Shown: positions 1 through 5,804 of the stretch, one piece after another
Position numbering within the stretch: position 1 is the first letter of the stretch
How the letters are laid out: every line of letters starts with the position of its first letter
From: an uncultured Bilophila sp.
GTDB taxonomy: Bacteria; Desulfobacterota; Desulfovibrionia; Desulfovibrionales; Desulfovibrionaceae
Assembly (NCBI GenBank): GCA_959604115.1
Contig: CAUHBW010000085.1
Coordinates: 1 to 11,341 of the forward strand
Reading direction: 5' to 3'
DNA: 11,341 nt
Made by a program: the position numbers and the translations under genes
The notes under the pieces: model-generated
The model's database searches: none
The model's input: the letters and a program-made list of their open reading frames with translations, nothing else
What the model was told of the DNA's origin: nothing

Positions 1-2
1 CC

Positions 3-1514
3 GCCGCTCAGGCCGCCGCGCAGGCCGTCATCGACGGTTCCGCCAACGAAACCAAACCCGAACTGGTTGCGACCTACACCCTGAACGATTCGCTCGCGAA
101 CATCATGAACCCCGACAACGCCGCTCTGGTTGAAGGCCATGCCTACAGCCTGACCGACACGGTGTTTGACCTCGGCAACAACGTGACGGTTGCCGGTGTT
201 GACGCCGCTAAAACCGCTGTCGCTGACGCCGCGCAGGCCGTCATTGATGCCGCTGCGAACGCTTCCGGACTGGATGCTCTGACGTATACGTTCGTGCTCA
301 ACGACAGCGTGGCCAATATTGCCGGGTTGGGCGCTCTGCCCGACGGGGCTACCGGCTACATCCTGACCGATTCCATAGCGGCTATCAATGGCGCGTCTGC
401 GAGCCTGATCCTCGGTGCCGAGTACTACGTTCTGGACGATACGCTCCAGAACATCATGAATGCCGATAACGCCGTTCTGCTTCAGGATGCGGAGAGCTAC
501 ACCCTGAGCGCTGCCGAGATGACCATTAGCGGGACTGTGACCGTTGCTGCCGCCAAGGCGACCCTTGCCGAGGCTCAGGACGTGATCGATGGAGCCGGCA
601 ATGCTGCGGAGCTCACGCTCGACGCCACGTTCTCTCTGACCGACAGCGTCGCCAACCTCCAGAGCGATAGCGCGCTGCTCTCTCAGGCGCAGGCGTACAA
701 CATTATGGACACGGCCTCTCATATCGCTGAGGCTTCTGCCGCTTTCGTGGGTGCCGCTGGTAACGTTACGGTTGCGGATACCTTGACGGCCATTGATGCC
801 GCGAGCGGCGTTTTCGCTGCGGGCATCGATACTGTCGTTGCCCATGTGGACACCGATACCATGATCAGCCTTGCTACGCTGCATGCTCTTGATGCCTTGG
901 ATGCTGAGGCTACCCTCAATGTCGCCGCTGGCGATACCGTTGCCGTGAGCGTGAACGCGGCTGATGAGGCGGGGCCGGTGACGATTGACCTCTCCGCCCT
1001 TCATGTGACGGTTGGTGAGGGTGCCTCCATTACCTTCAACGCCATTGGTTCCGTTGGGAACGACACCATCACCGCTCACGCGAATGGTGGCATCATCAAC
1101 GGCGGCCTGGGCGATGATACCCTGAATGCTGGTGCTGGTGTCGATATTCTCACGGGTGCGGCTGGCGCTGATACGTTTGTATTTGCGACTGCTGCTACTT
1201 CCACTACTACCGCGACCGACCATATCACTGACTTTGTTGGTGGGACTGACAAGATCGCGTTCCAGAATGCGGCCACGTTTGAAATTGTGACCGTTGACGG
1301 AGCAACTGGCTTGGCGGATGCTGTTGCCAAGGCGTTTACGGCTGCTGCTGGGGCTAACGACTCTGGTATTGAAGCGCTTCAGTTCGCTTACGACGGCAAA
1401 ACGTATTTTGCTATCGAAGCAGACGCTTCCTCGAATGAGGCCGGTGCTCTTGTTGTTGACGTCACCGGTGTAAGCGGCTCTGTTACTGAAGCTGACTTCA
1501 TCGCGGTCAGCTAA
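3..1514 (+). CDS. RTX-like repeat-rich secreted protein, C-terminal part (5' end outside window)
   Basis: The frame is open from base 3, so this is the last 503 residues of a larger surface or secreted protein; its start is not visible. The first two thirds is Ala/Asp/Asn-rich and made of degenerate repeats: a 'Y.L.DS.ANI..A..A.L' motif recurs about six times, and 'AQ.VID.A.N' appears near bases 21, 234 and 576. From about 1053 to 1185 come RTX-type glycine/aspartate nonapeptides (GGLGDDTLN, AGAGVDILT, GAAGADTFVF), which in known families bind calcium and fold into a parallel beta roll outside the cell. The tail (FAYDGKTYF ... VTEADFIAVS) resembles the tail of the large minus-strand gene at the other end of the window and is probably the uncleaved type I secretion signal region. 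No transporter is present in the window. The function, adhesin or S-layer-like, is inferred. A strong terminator follows 34 bases after the stop codon. Confidence 0.85.
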   Translation, partial: AAQAAAQAVIDGSANETKPELVATYTLNDSLANIMNPDNAALVEGHAYSLTDTVFDLGNNVTVAGVDAAKTAVADAAQAVIDAAANASGLDALTYTFVLNDSVANIAGLGALPDGATGYILTDSIAAINGASASLILGAEYYVLDDTLQNIMNADNAVLLQDAESYTLSAAEMTISGTVTVAAAKATLAEAQDVIDGAGNAAELTLDATFSLTDSVANLQSDSALLSQAQAYNIMDTASHIAEASAAFVGAAGNVTVADTLTAIDAASGVFAAGIDTVVAHVDTDTMISLATLHALDALDAEATLNVAAGDTVAVSVNAADEAGPVTIDLSALHVTVGEGASITFNAIGSVGNDTITAHANGGIINGGLGDDTLNAGAGVDILTGAAGADTFVFATAATSTTTATDHITDFVGGTDKIAFQNAATFEIVTVDGATGLADAVAKAFTAAAGANDSGIEALQFAYDGKTYFAIEADASSNEAGALVVDVTGVSGSVTEADFIAVS

Positions 1515-1526
1515 TCCCAAAACCAC

Positions 1527-1585
1527 AGCCTGAACACGGCCTAAAACAACCCCGCCCTTCCTTCACCGGAGGGGCGGGGTTTTTT
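1527..1585 (+). repeat. 3'-flank/terminator cassette, copy 1
   Basis: This 59-base segment begins AGCCTGAACACGGC and includes the terminator. It matches the reverse complement of 8221-8279 without gaps at 54 of 59 positions (differences at 1541, 1555, 1558, 1564 and 1580). The two changes at 1555 and 1558 keep the stem pairable through G-T wobbles. Confidence 0.9.
1548..1585 (+). terminator. Rho-independent terminator of the RTX-like gene
   Basis: A 12-bp GC-rich stem (1550-1561 with 1568-1579, including one T-G wobble) has a six-base loop, is extended by two A-T pairs, and is followed by six T (1580-1585). It lies within a 59-base segment nearly repeated downstream of the large minus-strand gene. 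Confidence 0.93.
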
Positions 1586-1946
1586 GTGGGAAGCCATCGA
1601 TTGCGCGGGCGCGGATATGCCGGAAACCATGAACCGACATGCGCATCGACGAAAGGAATTTCCGTTCTACCAGATGAAACGGTCTTTCCGCCTTGGCGGG
1701 AAGCCGTTCTTCCAAAACCGAGCCGGGAATCCCTTGCCGTCATTCCTGCCCAATGCAACAACGTTCGTCTGCCCGCTCTCGTCATTCTTTCGGAACCCCA
1801 GTCTCGTATTGACGTTTTCCGATTCTCGAAAGACACTGGTTCTCCCGAACAAGCGGCTTTCGCCGTCGGCGGAACGCCCTCTGTGCATTGATGCGGAAAA
1901 ACGGCGCGGGAGTCCCCGCGCAATCAGCCCAAACAAGGATTCTGGC
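1586..1946. other. Intergenic region, no gene supported
   Basis: I see no credible gene in these 361 bases. Open frames run through on both strands, but the plus-strand one begins inside the terminator and lacks protein-like character. A small palindrome CCGCC-TT-GGCGG lies at 1688-1699. Two 'GTCATTC' stretches (near 1738 and 1789) give translations of the VIPA type, which is typical of decayed intergenic repeat families. A 7-bp hairpin at 1904-1921 sits just before the next gene. Confidence 0.6.
1904..1921 (+). promoter_or_regulatory. GC-rich hairpin upstream of the HepT-like toxin
   Basis: This is a perfect inverted repeat, GCGCGGG-AGTC-CCCGCGC, ending 25 bases before the toxin start codon. 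No T run follows, so it does not look like a terminator. It could be an operator for autoregulation or a leader hairpin; neither role is shown by the sequence. Confidence 0.4.
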
Positions 1947-2369
1947 ATGTTGCAGACGGAACATTTCAACAGGTGCGTTCAGACGCTGGACGCCTCGTTT
2001 GCCCTTTTGAAGCGGGCGACGCCGGGCAGCGTGGAGTATGAGGTTTACCGGAACGCCACCATCAAGGGGTTTGAGCTTGTCCTCGAAACGGGCGGCAAAC
2101 TCATCGGAAAGTACCTCAAGTCATTTTTCGCTTCGCCCGGTGAGGTGGACAGGCTTTATTTCAAGGACGTGCTGCGCCACGCCGCGAAACACGGCCTGCT
2201 CACGCCCGATGAGGTGCGCCGCTGGTTCTCCTATCGGGACAACAGGAACCTTACCGCCCACGACTACGGGGAAGCCCTTGCGGAAGAAGCTCTGAAACAG
2301 GTTGAAGGTTTCATAGCCGATGCGCGGGCACTGGCCGAGCGACTGGGCGAAGCCGATGGAACGGAATAA
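1947..2369 (+). CDS. HepT-like HEPN toxin / HI0074-family nucleotidyltransferase-substrate-binding protein
   Basis: This 140-residue all-helical protein matches the HI0074/HepT class of HEPN proteins. Residues 91-107 carry the family signature, with R100-x4-H105-x-Y107 in RNLTAHDY. In characterised HepT toxins the Arg and His form the RNase active site, and the Tyr is the residue nucleotidylated by the MntA antitoxin. A second typical patch is the early helix around YRNATIKGFELVLE (residues 34-47). I chose ATG 1947 because an AAGGA ribosome-binding site lies seven bases upstream and the resulting length fits the family. The longer open frame upstream reaches back into the preceding terminator and is unlikely to be translated. 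The 3' end overlaps the nucleotidyltransferase gene by 14 bases, as expected for a co-translated type VII toxin-antitoxin pair. The RNase or toxin role follows from the family, not from direct evidence here. Confidence 0.88.
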   Translation: MLQTEHFNRCVQTLDASFALLKRATPGSVEYEVYRNATIKGFELVLETGGKLIGKYLKSFFASPGEVDRLYFKDVLRHAAKHGLLTPDEVRRWFSYRDNRNLTAHDYGEALAEEALKQVEGFIADARALAERLGEADGTE

Positions 2370-2667
2370 GCTTTTTCTCGAACCGGCGATCAGGGAAGCG
2401 GTATGCGATCTGCTCCGCGCCTTCGTTCCCGGCGCGGAGGTCTGGGCATACGGCAGCCGCCTGTCGGGAAAGGCCCATCCGGGAAGCGACCTTGATCTTG
2501 TCGTCCGTACTCCCGGCGCGCTCCGGCAACCCTGCCCGGCGGTCGAGCGTCTCCGAACGGCATTCCGCGAAAGCGACATCCCGATTTTCGTTGACGTGCA
2601 TGACTGGGCGCTGTTGCCGGAAACCTTCCAAAAAGAAATCGCCGCCCGTTTTCTTCCGTTGCAATAA
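2356..2667 (+). CDS. MntA-like minimal nucleotidyltransferase (antitoxin; HI0073 family)
   Basis: This 103-residue minimal nucleotidyltransferase of the pol-beta superfamily carries the exact GS-x10-D-x-D signature: G33-S34, then D45-L46-D47 (GSRLSGKAHPGSDLDL). A likely third metal-binding carboxylate is D80 in IFVDVHDW. In MntA/HepT pairs this enzyme transfers AMP from ATP to the tyrosine of the toxin's RX4HXY motif and so neutralises it. The start at 2356 lies inside the end of the toxin gene (14-base overlap). An earlier in-frame ATG at 2320 is possible, but it would add 12 residues with no family-like character. The order of toxin first and nucleotidyltransferase second is usual for this family. 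All catalytic residues appear intact, so the pair is probably functional. A hairpin follows 22 bases after the stop. Confidence 0.88.
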   Translation: MERNKLFLEPAIREAVCDLLRAFVPGAEVWAYGSRLSGKAHPGSDLDLVVRTPGALRQPCPAVERLRTAFRESDIPIFVDVHDWALLPETFQKEIAARFLPLQ

Positions 2668-2689
2668 CACGCAAGCGCGTCCTCGCGAC

Positions 2690-2726
2690 GAACAGGCGAT
2701 CCGGAAAGGATCGCCTGTTCATCTTG
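2690..2726 (+). terminator. Probable terminator after the toxin-antitoxin pair
   Basis: A perfect 13-bp stem, GAACAGGCGATCC (2690-2702) with its complement at 2708-2720, encloses a five-base GGAAA loop. The downstream tract ATCTTGTCC is only moderately T-rich, so termination strength is uncertain. Confidence 0.6.
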
Positions 2727-2737
2727 TCCTCGCTCTC

Positions 2738-2755
2738 AGGGGAGCCGGTTCCCCT
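2738..2755. repeat. 18-bp near-perfect palindrome
   Basis: AGGGGAGCCGGTTCCCCT is palindromic except for one G-T pair. It is followed by another small palindrome, CCGCC-AA-GGCGG (2766-2777), the inverted counterpart of the one at 1688-1699. The surrounding text (GTAATCCCGCC...) resembles dispersed intergenic palindromic repeats. No function is evident. Confidence 0.5.
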
Positions 2756-2889
2756 TGCCGTAATCCCGCCAAGGCGGCGAGGGTATCCCGTATTTGATCC
2801 CGTACATTCCCTTTTTTCGGATCATACCCTGTTTTTTCCCCTGAACCGGCGCCTCGGAGCCGCGTTTGGGGCGATATCGTCCGCATACC

Positions 2890-3060
2890 GGAAAATACCT
2901 CTTAAAAAATATATTTTATATCAGTATATTATAGAAAACGGAGCATCCGATTTTCCAAATCAGAATCGGGATCAGCTAGATCACCATTTTCATCTCAATG
3001 CAAATGAATACATAAATTCAATAAATAAAGCATATTATCTCAATATATCGTGTTGACATG
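2890..3060. other. AT-rich leader before parA; candidate origin or centromere region
   Basis: This is the most AT-rich stretch of the window, against GC-rich neighbours. It contains the core ATCAG of the downstream 12-base array at 2920, 2959 and 2971, all in the same orientation, with the last two exactly 12 bases apart. A fourth copy is at 3098, just before parA. ATCTCAAT occurs twice (2992 and 3037). I find no DnaA-box consensus. In plasmid partition operons the region upstream of parA often holds the centromere or operator, so that role is plausible but inferred. Confidence 0.4.
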
Positions 3061-3081
3061 GGCCATACATTCCCCTATTAC
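3053..3081 (+). promoter_or_regulatory. Probable sigma70 promoter of the parA operon
   Basis: A perfect -35 TTGACA (3053-3058) is followed after 17 bases by TATTAC (3076-3081), a four-of-six match to the -10 consensus. Transcription would begin around 3088, about 25 bases before the parA start codon. An AGGGGG ribosome-binding site (3101-3106) lies six bases before that codon. Confidence 0.65.
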
Positions 3082-3112
3082 GATCCCATACACAGCAATC
3101 AGGGGGAACCAT

Positions 3113-3922
3113 ATGGCTATCGTCATTTCCGTAGCGACGCAGAAGGGAGGGGTCGGCAAAACGACTACGGCGGTCAATCTTGCCCATGCGCTGGCCTACA
3201 AGCCCAATTACAAAAAGGTTCTCGTCGTCGACGTGGATCCGCAGGCGAACTCTTCGCTGATTCTCGGCAAGGTCCACCCTGATCAGCAGCCTACGTCGGT
3301 GGTGGACGTCTTTGAAGACAAAACCAAGTGTTTCGCCAACTGCACCGTGGAAACCAAATATAAGGGCGTGGACCTCATCGCCTCCAACATCGACCTGTTC
3401 CTGTGCGGGCAGAGCCTCGGAGCGAGCAACCCCGCCGCCGTCCTCGGGCTCCAGAGCAAGCTCGATTCCATCACCCGCGACAAGTACGATTTCATCATCA
3501 TCGACTGCCCGCCGAACCTCGGCGGCCCTTTCGTCGTCAACGCGATGGTCATTTCGGACTACTTCCTCGTGCCCATCGAAAGCGCCTCGATGTTCGCCCT
3601 CAACGGAGTGGATCAGTTTCTCGACAGCGTGGACGCCATCAAGGGCTACAGCAACAGCAAGCTGAACCTCCTCGGCGTGCTGCTCACCATGTATGATCCG
3701 CGCACCAATGCGTCCAAAGTCATGGAAGAGCTGGTCAGCGAACGCTTCGGAGCCAAGCTCTTCACCACCCGCATCCACCGCAATACCAGCATCGATCAGG
3801 CCAATATGAGCATGATCACCGTAATCGATCATGACACCAAGTCTTCCGGAGCCAAAAACTACCGGGCGCTGGCGCGTGAAGTCCTTCAGCGCTGCGGCAT
3901 GCCCACGGCGGAACAGCAATGA
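3113..3922 (+). CDS. parA: ParA-type partition ATPase (deviant Walker A)
   Basis: This 269-residue protein is of the ParA/MinD superfamily (Soj-like). The deviant Walker A motif KGGVGKTT spans residues 11-18 with both lysines. Walker A' is VVDVDPQAN (38-46), and Walker B is FIIIDCPPNLG (127-137). The protein lacks the N-terminal helix-turn-helix extension of P1-type ParA, so it is a short form that would need a partner for DNA recognition. Such ATPases bind the nucleoid non-specifically and move DNA when stimulated by a centromere-bound partner. ATG 3113 is chosen for its strong AGGGGG ribosome-binding site and its promoter; the open frame continues upstream, but that part reads through the promoter. 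The stop overlaps the next gene by ATGA, implying translational coupling, so the next product is the likely partner. No parB homologue is recognisable nearby. Confidence 0.93.
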   Translation: MAIVISVATQKGGVGKTTTAVNLAHALAYKPNYKKVLVVDVDPQANSSLILGKVHPDQQPTSVVDVFEDKTKCFANCTVETKYKGVDLIASNIDLFLCGQSLGASNPAAVLGLQSKLDSITRDKYDFIIIDCPPNLGGPFVVNAMVISDYFLVPIESASMFALNGVDQFLDSVDAIKGYSNSKLNLLGVLLTMYDPRTNASKVMEELVSERFGAKLFTTRIHRNTSIDQANMSMITVIDHDTKSSGAKNYRALAREVLQRCGMPTAEQQ

Positions 3923-5382
3923 CGCCTCCAAAGTCCAGACGTTTTTACGACTCGCTGCGGGAACAGGTCCGCAGCGCGTATGAAAGCCAGCGCGATGCCG
4001 CCCACCCCTCCCCTGCCGATGCCGCGCCCCCGGCGTCTCCCGCCGAGGAGCCGGAGGCCGCATCGACATCACTGTTGAAGTCGGAGTGGACATCAGAGTC
4101 AAGGTCAGTGTCCGGGTCAGAGAATCACAGTGAAGATCAGTGTGAAGGTCGGAAAGTCAATCAGTGCATCAATCAGAAAGTCAATCAGAGTGAACATCAG
4201 TTTGGAGAGCATTGTGAAGAACAGAGTGGGCATCAGAGTCAAGATCAGTATCTAAATCAGAGTGAAGATCATAAAGGACATCAGAGTCGCGATCAGAGTG
4301 TTGCGCCGTTCTATTCCCTCGGAGACGACAAGGCCGCTCTCTGCCTTTCGCTGGGGGAAAATCCCAAGCGGCTGCTCGCCGCCATGATCGCCATCGAAAA
4401 GCGCTGGATCTGCCTGAACCACATTCCCCTGTACGCGCGGAACGGAACGCCGATGACGTATCCGTCAAAGCGTACTGCATTGAAAAGATTGACTGAGTTG
4501 GGGTTCATCCTTGCCCGCAAGAAAAAGGACTTCGGCACGAACAAGGGGCTGACCTATACGCTGGACGACGCGCTGTGCGAAATGTTTCAGGCCACGTTTC
4601 CCGGTCTGGTGGAGGAGGCCGGAAGGGCGCTCCAAGAAGCGCACAGTGGAGAGCACTTTCAAGATCCGAGTGGACAGCACAGTGGAGATCAGTGTGGGCA
4701 TCACTGTGAAGCGCACAGTGAAGAACAGAGTCGACATCAATCAGAGTCGGCATCACAGTCAAGGTCAGAGTGTTTTCCGCATACTAGTAGTAGTTTAAAA
4801 ACACTAACTACTATGGCTTTGGGAGAACTTCCCTCCCTGTGCGAAACGCACCCGGAATATGCCTTCTGGCGGGAACAGCATGTCGGACTGCGCCAGATCT
4901 CGCACTGGATGGAGGAGTTCGGCATAGACGCGCTGCTGATGGACGACTATCTCCGCTGGTGCGCCTACGATCTCGGCGTGGCGGGACGGACGGACCGGAA
5001 CGGCGTGCCCATCGACAACGCGCAGAACTGGTTCTACGGCCTGCTCAAGCGCACGGGGGCGTATCCGCGGCCCTCGGGGTACAAAAGCTGCGAAGAGCGG
5101 CGGACGGAGCAACTGGAGGCCGCACGGGCCGAACGCGAGGCGCTGGCAAGGCGCAATGAGGCGCTGCTGGAACAAAACGCGCTGGCCGAACTCCAGGACG
5201 CCTTCGCCGCAGTCATGGAAGAGGGCGAGGCGAACGCCACCTATCGGGAACTCCGGGACCAGCTTCCGCCGTTCGTCCGCAAGCAGGAGGGCGTAGGCCG
5301 GGGCAAAATTTTCGAGATCGGCATGTGGAACGCCTTCAAACGGCTTGCCGGGCTCGCGGCCATTGAGGACAGACCGGCGTAG
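3919..5382 (+). CDS. ParA-partner / replication-initiator-like DNA-binding protein of unknown family
   Basis: I do not recognise the family of this 487-residue protein. Visible parts: a basic N terminus (1-25); a disordered Pro/Ala stretch (28-50); tetrapeptide-like repeats rich in Gln, Ser, His, Asp and Asn (50-128); a predicted winged-helix-like globular domain (about 140-220, including KRTALKRLTELGFILARKKK); a second repeat block (240-284); a Ser/Thr linker; a second globular part (300-390, with IDNAQNWFYGLLKRTG and YPRPSGYKSCEE, reminiscent of plasmid replication or primosomal proteins); a charged coiled coil (391-450); and a C-terminal tail. It starts by ATGA overlap with parA, so the two form one operon. 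Candidate roles are the centromere-binding partner of ParA, a replication initiator, or both. The two repeat blocks are 12-base DNA arrays with codon composition (CAG, AGT, GAA, CAT) unlike the GC-rich rest of the gene. Function is inferred from context only. Confidence 0.75.
   Translation: MTPPKSRRFYDSLREQVRSAYESQRDAAHPSPADAAPPASPAEEPEAASTSLLKSEWTSESRSVSGSENHSEDQCEGRKVNQCINQKVNQSEHQFGEHCEEQSGHQSQDQYLNQSEDHKGHQSRDQSVAPFYSLGDDKAALCLSLGENPKRLLAAMIAIEKRWICLNHIPLYARNGTPMTYPSKRTALKRLTELGFILARKKKDFGTNKGLTYTLDDALCEMFQATFPGLVEEAGRALQEAHSGEHFQDPSGQHSGDQCGHHCEAHSEEQSRHQSESASQSRSECFPHTSSSLKTLTTMALGELPSLCETHPEYAFWREQHVGLRQISHWMEEFGIDALLMDDYLRWCAYDLGVAGRTDRNGVPIDNAQNWFYGLLKRTGAYPRPSGYKSCEERRTEQLEAARAEREALARRNEALLEQNALAELQDAFAAVMEEGEANATYRELRDQLPPFVRKQEGVGRGKIFEIGMWNAFKRLAGLAAIEDRPA
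4068..4303 (+). repeat. 12-bp tandem array 1 inside the parA-partner gene
   Basis: The array has about 19 units of consensus ATCAGAGTGAAG. They start every 12 bases from 4068 to 4104, then a truncated 8-base unit lies at 4116-4123, then they start every 12 bases from 4124 to 4292. The C at unit position 3 is present in every unit, and A at 4 and G at 5 in most. The 4-base deletion at 4116-4123 shifts the array from one codon phase (peptide SES-type) to another (DQSE/NQSE-type) while the DNA pattern continues. Confidence 0.85.
4640..4775 (+). repeat. 12-bp tandem array 2 inside the parA-partner gene
   Basis: Eleven units related to array 1 start at 4640, 4652, 4664, 4676, 4688, 4700, 4712 and 4724, then, after a 4-base extra ATCA (4736-4739), at 4740, 4752 and 4764. 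Unit position 3 is C in all of them. The extra four bases return the array to the codon phase used at the start of array 1 (peptide SESASQSRSE). Confidence 0.8.
4788..4813. repeat. AT-rich inverted repeat inside the parA-partner gene
   Basis: TAGTAGTT (4788-4795) and AACTACTA (4806-4813) form an 8-bp inverted repeat around a ten-base AT-rich centre, directly after array 2 and within the Ser/Thr linker. The base composition differs sharply from the flanking coding sequence. It could be a protein-binding site or an easily melted segment; this is not established. Confidence 0.5.
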
Positions 5383-5629
5383 GGGAAGAGAATCGGCCCG
5401 CACCCGCGATCGCTCAGGACGGCTTCCGTCCTCCTCTCACGGGAAGGAAGCCGTCCCGCAGGGAAGAGCCCTCCGACGGAGCGAAAAACGGCGTGCGTTC
5501 CGCAACGGCGGTTCTCTGGACGACGAGAAGCCGTCCCTCCGGCAGTTCGTTCTTTAAAAACGTCGTTACCTTGGCAAATCTGCTAGTGTCGTATCTCATA
5601 ATAACGGAAAATGCATAAATAACCACGTG
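5383..5629. other. Intergenic region with inverted repeats, no gene supported
   Basis: No credible gene is visible. An 11-bp inverted repeat, GGACGGCTTCC (5417-5427) with its complement (5446-5456), could fold after the preceding operon. It has an 18-base loop and no T run, so it is a weak terminator candidate. GAAGCCGTCCC recurs at 5447-5457 and 5527-5537. From about 5560 the base composition becomes AT-richer, approaching the transposase remnant. Confidence 0.5.
5417..5456. repeat. 11-bp inverted repeat after the parA operon
   Basis: Arms at 5417-5427 and 5446-5456 pair perfectly, with an 18-base spacer. A further copy of the right arm at 5527-5537 suggests a repeated extragenic element rather than a classical terminator. 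Confidence 0.5.
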
Positions 5630-5752
5630 CTGAAAAAAGCAGAAGCACGGACATCAGTCGAAAAATACATCCTTTTTTATAACACAGAACGATTACAGAA
5701 ACGGCTCGGCCAGCTTTCCCCGGTTGAGTACCGAGAAAAACCGGTCGCTTGA
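5630..5752 (+). pseudogene. Remnant of an IS3-family transposase (OrfB C-terminus)
   Basis: Reading bases 5630-5752 in frame gives about 40 residues ending in a stop. They include EKYILFYNTERLQKRLGQLS and then PVEYREKPVA. The pattern 'YI.FYN.ERLQ..L..LSPVEYR' is the hallmark C-terminal end of IS3-family OrfB (DDE integrase) transposases. The N-terminal and catalytic parts are absent: upstream the frame soon loses family character (about 5600-5629), and no DDE residues are visible. The remnant therefore marks a past insertion followed by deletion between the parA operon and the convergent membrane-protein gene. I cannot identify a clear terminal inverted repeat downstream; the segment to about 5800 may contain the old IS end. 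No start codon or ribosome-binding site exists, so it is not expressed as a protein. Confidence 0.75.
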
Positions 5753-5804
5753 TTATTCCTTCAGGGGGCTTTCATCTGACATCTTTCCGTTTGTCCGTGT
5801 TCCG

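Noticed and set aside
1584..1946. N-terminal extension of the HepT-like gene from an earlier start
   Set aside because: It begins inside the upstream terminator, has no family-like sequence, and ATG 1947 has a good ribosome-binding site and gives the usual family length.
3035..4102. 355-residue open frame on the minus strand opposite parA
   Set aside because: Antisense shadow of parA, whose Walker motifs leave no doubt about the coding strand.
4181..4762. Minus-strand frames with Asp/Ser-rich repeats (HSDLDTDLDSD-like)
   Set aside because: They arise because a 12-base repeat is periodic in all frames; they lack protein-like flanks and oppose a well-supported gene.
4068..4775. CRISPR array
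   Set aside because: Units are contiguous 12-mers without unique spacers, lie within a coding frame, and no cas genes are present.
4804..5403. 199-residue minus-strand frame
   Set aside because: Opposes the C-terminal half of the parA-partner gene, which is operon-coupled and has domain-like composition.
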